Source: VXYL01 sp963666465 (lineage in GTDB: Bacteria; Pseudomonadota; Gammaproteobacteria; Pseudomonadales; Azotimanducaceae). Taken from it: 64,000 nt of DNA. The translations under genes were made by a program, and so were the position numbers. Below the pieces are notes generated by a model. The model was not told the origin of the DNA and ran no database searches. It saw nothing but the letters and a program-made list of their open reading frames with translations. Shown piece after piece: positions 62,701 to 64,000 of the stretch (positions within the stretch are counted from its first letter, which is position 1; each line of letters starts with the position of its first letter). The DNA is taken from positions 4,216,001 to 4,280,000 of the forward strand of contig OY762824.1 of NCBI GenBank assembly GCA_963666465.1. The letters are read 5' to 3'.

Positions 62701-63320
62701 CCCAACTCTTGCTTATCGTGCAGAGCCGTGCGCGAAGCGATGCGCCGATCCATTTCCTCTTCATGGGACTTGCGGCTCTCCTGCGTGCTCCATTCGCGCA
62801 CGTCGCCCATGCCGAGAACATCCGCCAACGCCTCGAACTGGGCGTCGCTTTCCGTCGCGATCGCGATCCACTGATCGCGCCCATCGCCTGCTGGTCGCGC
62901 CGGATACACGCCGTGCGGGGCGTGGAGCGGATGCCGGTTGCCGAGCGGACCTCGCACCTTCCCGGTGAGTTCGTATTCGAGCCAGGCGTCGCCGATGAAA
63001 GTGAAGTTCGCCTCCTGCATCGACAGGTCGATGCACTGGCCTTGCCCCGTGCGCTCCCGGTGCAGCAGCGCGAGGGCGATGGCGGCGAAGCCGCAGATGC
63101 CAGCCACCGGGTCGGGATACATCTGCCCGGAATTGAGCGGCGGCCCGCCCGGGTAGCCGAGCAGCGCCGACTTGCCCGACGACGGCTCGATGGTGCCGCC
63201 GATGCCGGGCACGCTGGCCCATGGCCCGGTGGCGCCGTAGGCGGAAAGGCTGGCCATGACAATGTCCGGCTTGATGCCGCAGAGGGCCGCATGGTCGAGC
63301 CCGAAGTTGCCCATCACCCT

Positions 63321-63424
63321 GGCAGCCTGTCGGACTTCGGACGGCGCAAGCTGGCCGAATGCCGACAGGACGGCTTGGGCTGGGGCAGGAAGCGTTGCCG
63401 AAAGGCAACGGTTCTTGTGGCGCT
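63321..63424. mobile_element. 104-bp palindromic insertion in the CaiB gene
   Basis: On the coding strand it begins AGCGCCACAAGAACC with the hairpin CGTTGCC-TTTC-GGCAACG and ends CCGACAGGCTGC. It is flanked by CCAG on both sides, so a 4-bp duplication is likely. Excision restores ENFSP-RVMGNF. Its end matches the IS1182 end at 45219-45233, and its other half matches 29521-29566. Confidence 0.8.
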
Positions 63425-64000
63425 GGGCGAGAAGTTCTCCGCCACGAAGTCCATCTGCGGCAGCAGACTTCGGAAGATGCCGATGCCTTCGTCCCGCGTC
63501 AGGTCCAAGGTGATGCAGCGCTTGTTCAGGTTCACGGAGTTGTAGAGCGGGTTGCAGTTCCACGCGTGCTGGGCTGCCGGTCGCCCCTGCAAGGCGCGGG
63601 GAATGGGATTGCGGTAGGTGCCGCGCCAACTGTCGAGGAGGCTTCGGGTTTCGAGTTGAATCACGTCGGCGCCGAGCAGGGCCAGCATCTGCGTGGCGTA
63701 GGTGCCTGCCCATGCTTGGGTGAGCACCAGGCCGCGATAGCCGGAGAGGGGACCTCGCCTTGCGTCGCCCTGTCGCCTGCCGGAGTCGAAACCGCCGCTC
63801 CGTGCCGCGAAGCTCTCGGAGTCGCTGCCAGTGGCCGGCATCTCTCGCCTGATCGACCAATCGGTCGCCGACATGCGGGCGAACGGGCCGGGGTAGCGCG
63901 CGCCTGCCTTGGTCGATTCCGTGCTCGACCCGTCGCCTCCTTCGACGCGACACAAGAAGCCGCGAGCCTCGAACTGCGGGTTTTCCGCCATCTCGTCCAT

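Larger units (their letters stand above)
62286..64000 (-). pseudogene. Double-domain CaiB/BaiF (family III) CoA-transferase, broken by two insertions
   Basis: Partial at the right edge. The first visible residues (NPQFEARGFLCRVEGGDGSS) are the C-terminal end of one CaiB domain. The second starts YRGLVLTQAWAGTYATQMLA with GADVIQLE and runs to DFVAENFSP. A 104-bp insertion (63321-63424) interrupts, then VMGNFGLDHAALCGIKPDIV and AYGATGPWASVPGIGG follow. A 131-bp element (62561-62691) interrupts again after KQELGAA, and the tail NGAFPAATVLDPAEIIRDEA reaches LLGM. The final stop lies in a different frame (62286), so a small indel near the end is also likely. Confidence 0.8.

Overview
The window is a GC-rich stretch of a Gram-negative bacterium, most likely a proteobacterium with a large and unstable genome (inference). 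Two TonB-dependent receptors, an MltG murein enzyme, outer-membrane barrel and lipoprotein signals, an LpxL-like acyltransferase and an aryl-polyene-like fatty-acid locus support a Gram-negative cell. The mix of F420 biosynthesis, thiolase-like/DUF35 pairs, CaiB and enoyl-CoA hydratase genes, a phytanoyl-CoA-dioxygenase-like gene and CRTAC1-type FG-GAP proteins resembles marine or host-associated proteobacteria. No rRNA, tRNA or CRISPR array was found.

Layout. 1-9.3 kb: an aryl-polyene-type locus. An LpxL-like acyltransferase (cut by the window edge), an AMP-ligase and an acyl carrier protein (ACP) lie on the minus strand. Diverging from them are a PlsC acyltransferase, a second ACP, a secreted protein, two hot-dog dehydratases, a ketoreductase, a ketosynthase and a TonB receptor. 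9.4-17.4 kb: NmrA-like protein, a lipoprotein, a CDP-alcohol phosphatidyltransferase, an internally deleted IS, a MATE exporter, and a coenzyme F420 set (F420:NADP reductase, CofE, CofD, CofC). 17.6-21.7 kb: a ribbon-helix-helix protein, a nitroreductase between two inverted miniature elements, a broken mlaA-like gene and a broken ISKra4 transposase. 21.8-25.3 kb: a thiolase-like/DUF35 pair and a CRTAC1 protein. 25.5-33.9 kb: a complete IS1634-type element, an unusual DUF7662/YaaA-like fusion protein, a glycosyltransferase, and a truncated IS1380 fused to the 5' end of mltG. 34-36.5 kb: a barrel protein and a second DUF35/thiolase pair.

36.8-45.7 kb is a defence-gene region punctuated by four same-orientation copies of one miniature element (about 214-250 bp). 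Between the copies sit, in turn, a NERD nuclease-like protein, a restriction-modification pair whose methylase is truncated by the element, and an ImmA/IrrE-like two-gene unit. Nearly identical 1.1-1.3 kb direct repeats flank the whole. Each carries a DUF433 antitoxin gene, a broken DUF5615 toxin, an IS1182 remnant and phosphoesterase sequence. 45.9-55.1 kb: a very large TonB receptor with an inserted calcium-binding segment, a TPR lipoprotein, a five-copy 90-bp tandem repeat, an IS630 remnant and a CRTAC1 lipoprotein. 55.1-56.8 kb: rhodanese and a PhyH-like dioxygenase.

56.9-61.5 kb is a second restriction-modification operon in decay. The methylase is split by an ISAs1-type element whose transposase carries an N-terminal DUF4338 (DruA-like) domain. 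The nuclease is interrupted by a palindrome cluster and a miniature element, both at CTAG sites. 61.5-64 kb: an enoyl-CoA hydratase and a double-domain CaiB CoA-transferase gene broken by two independent small insertions, one with a 9-bp and one with a 4-bp target duplication. The dominant theme is gene disruption by small palindromic elements that can be reversed on paper, because excising them restores the reading frames.
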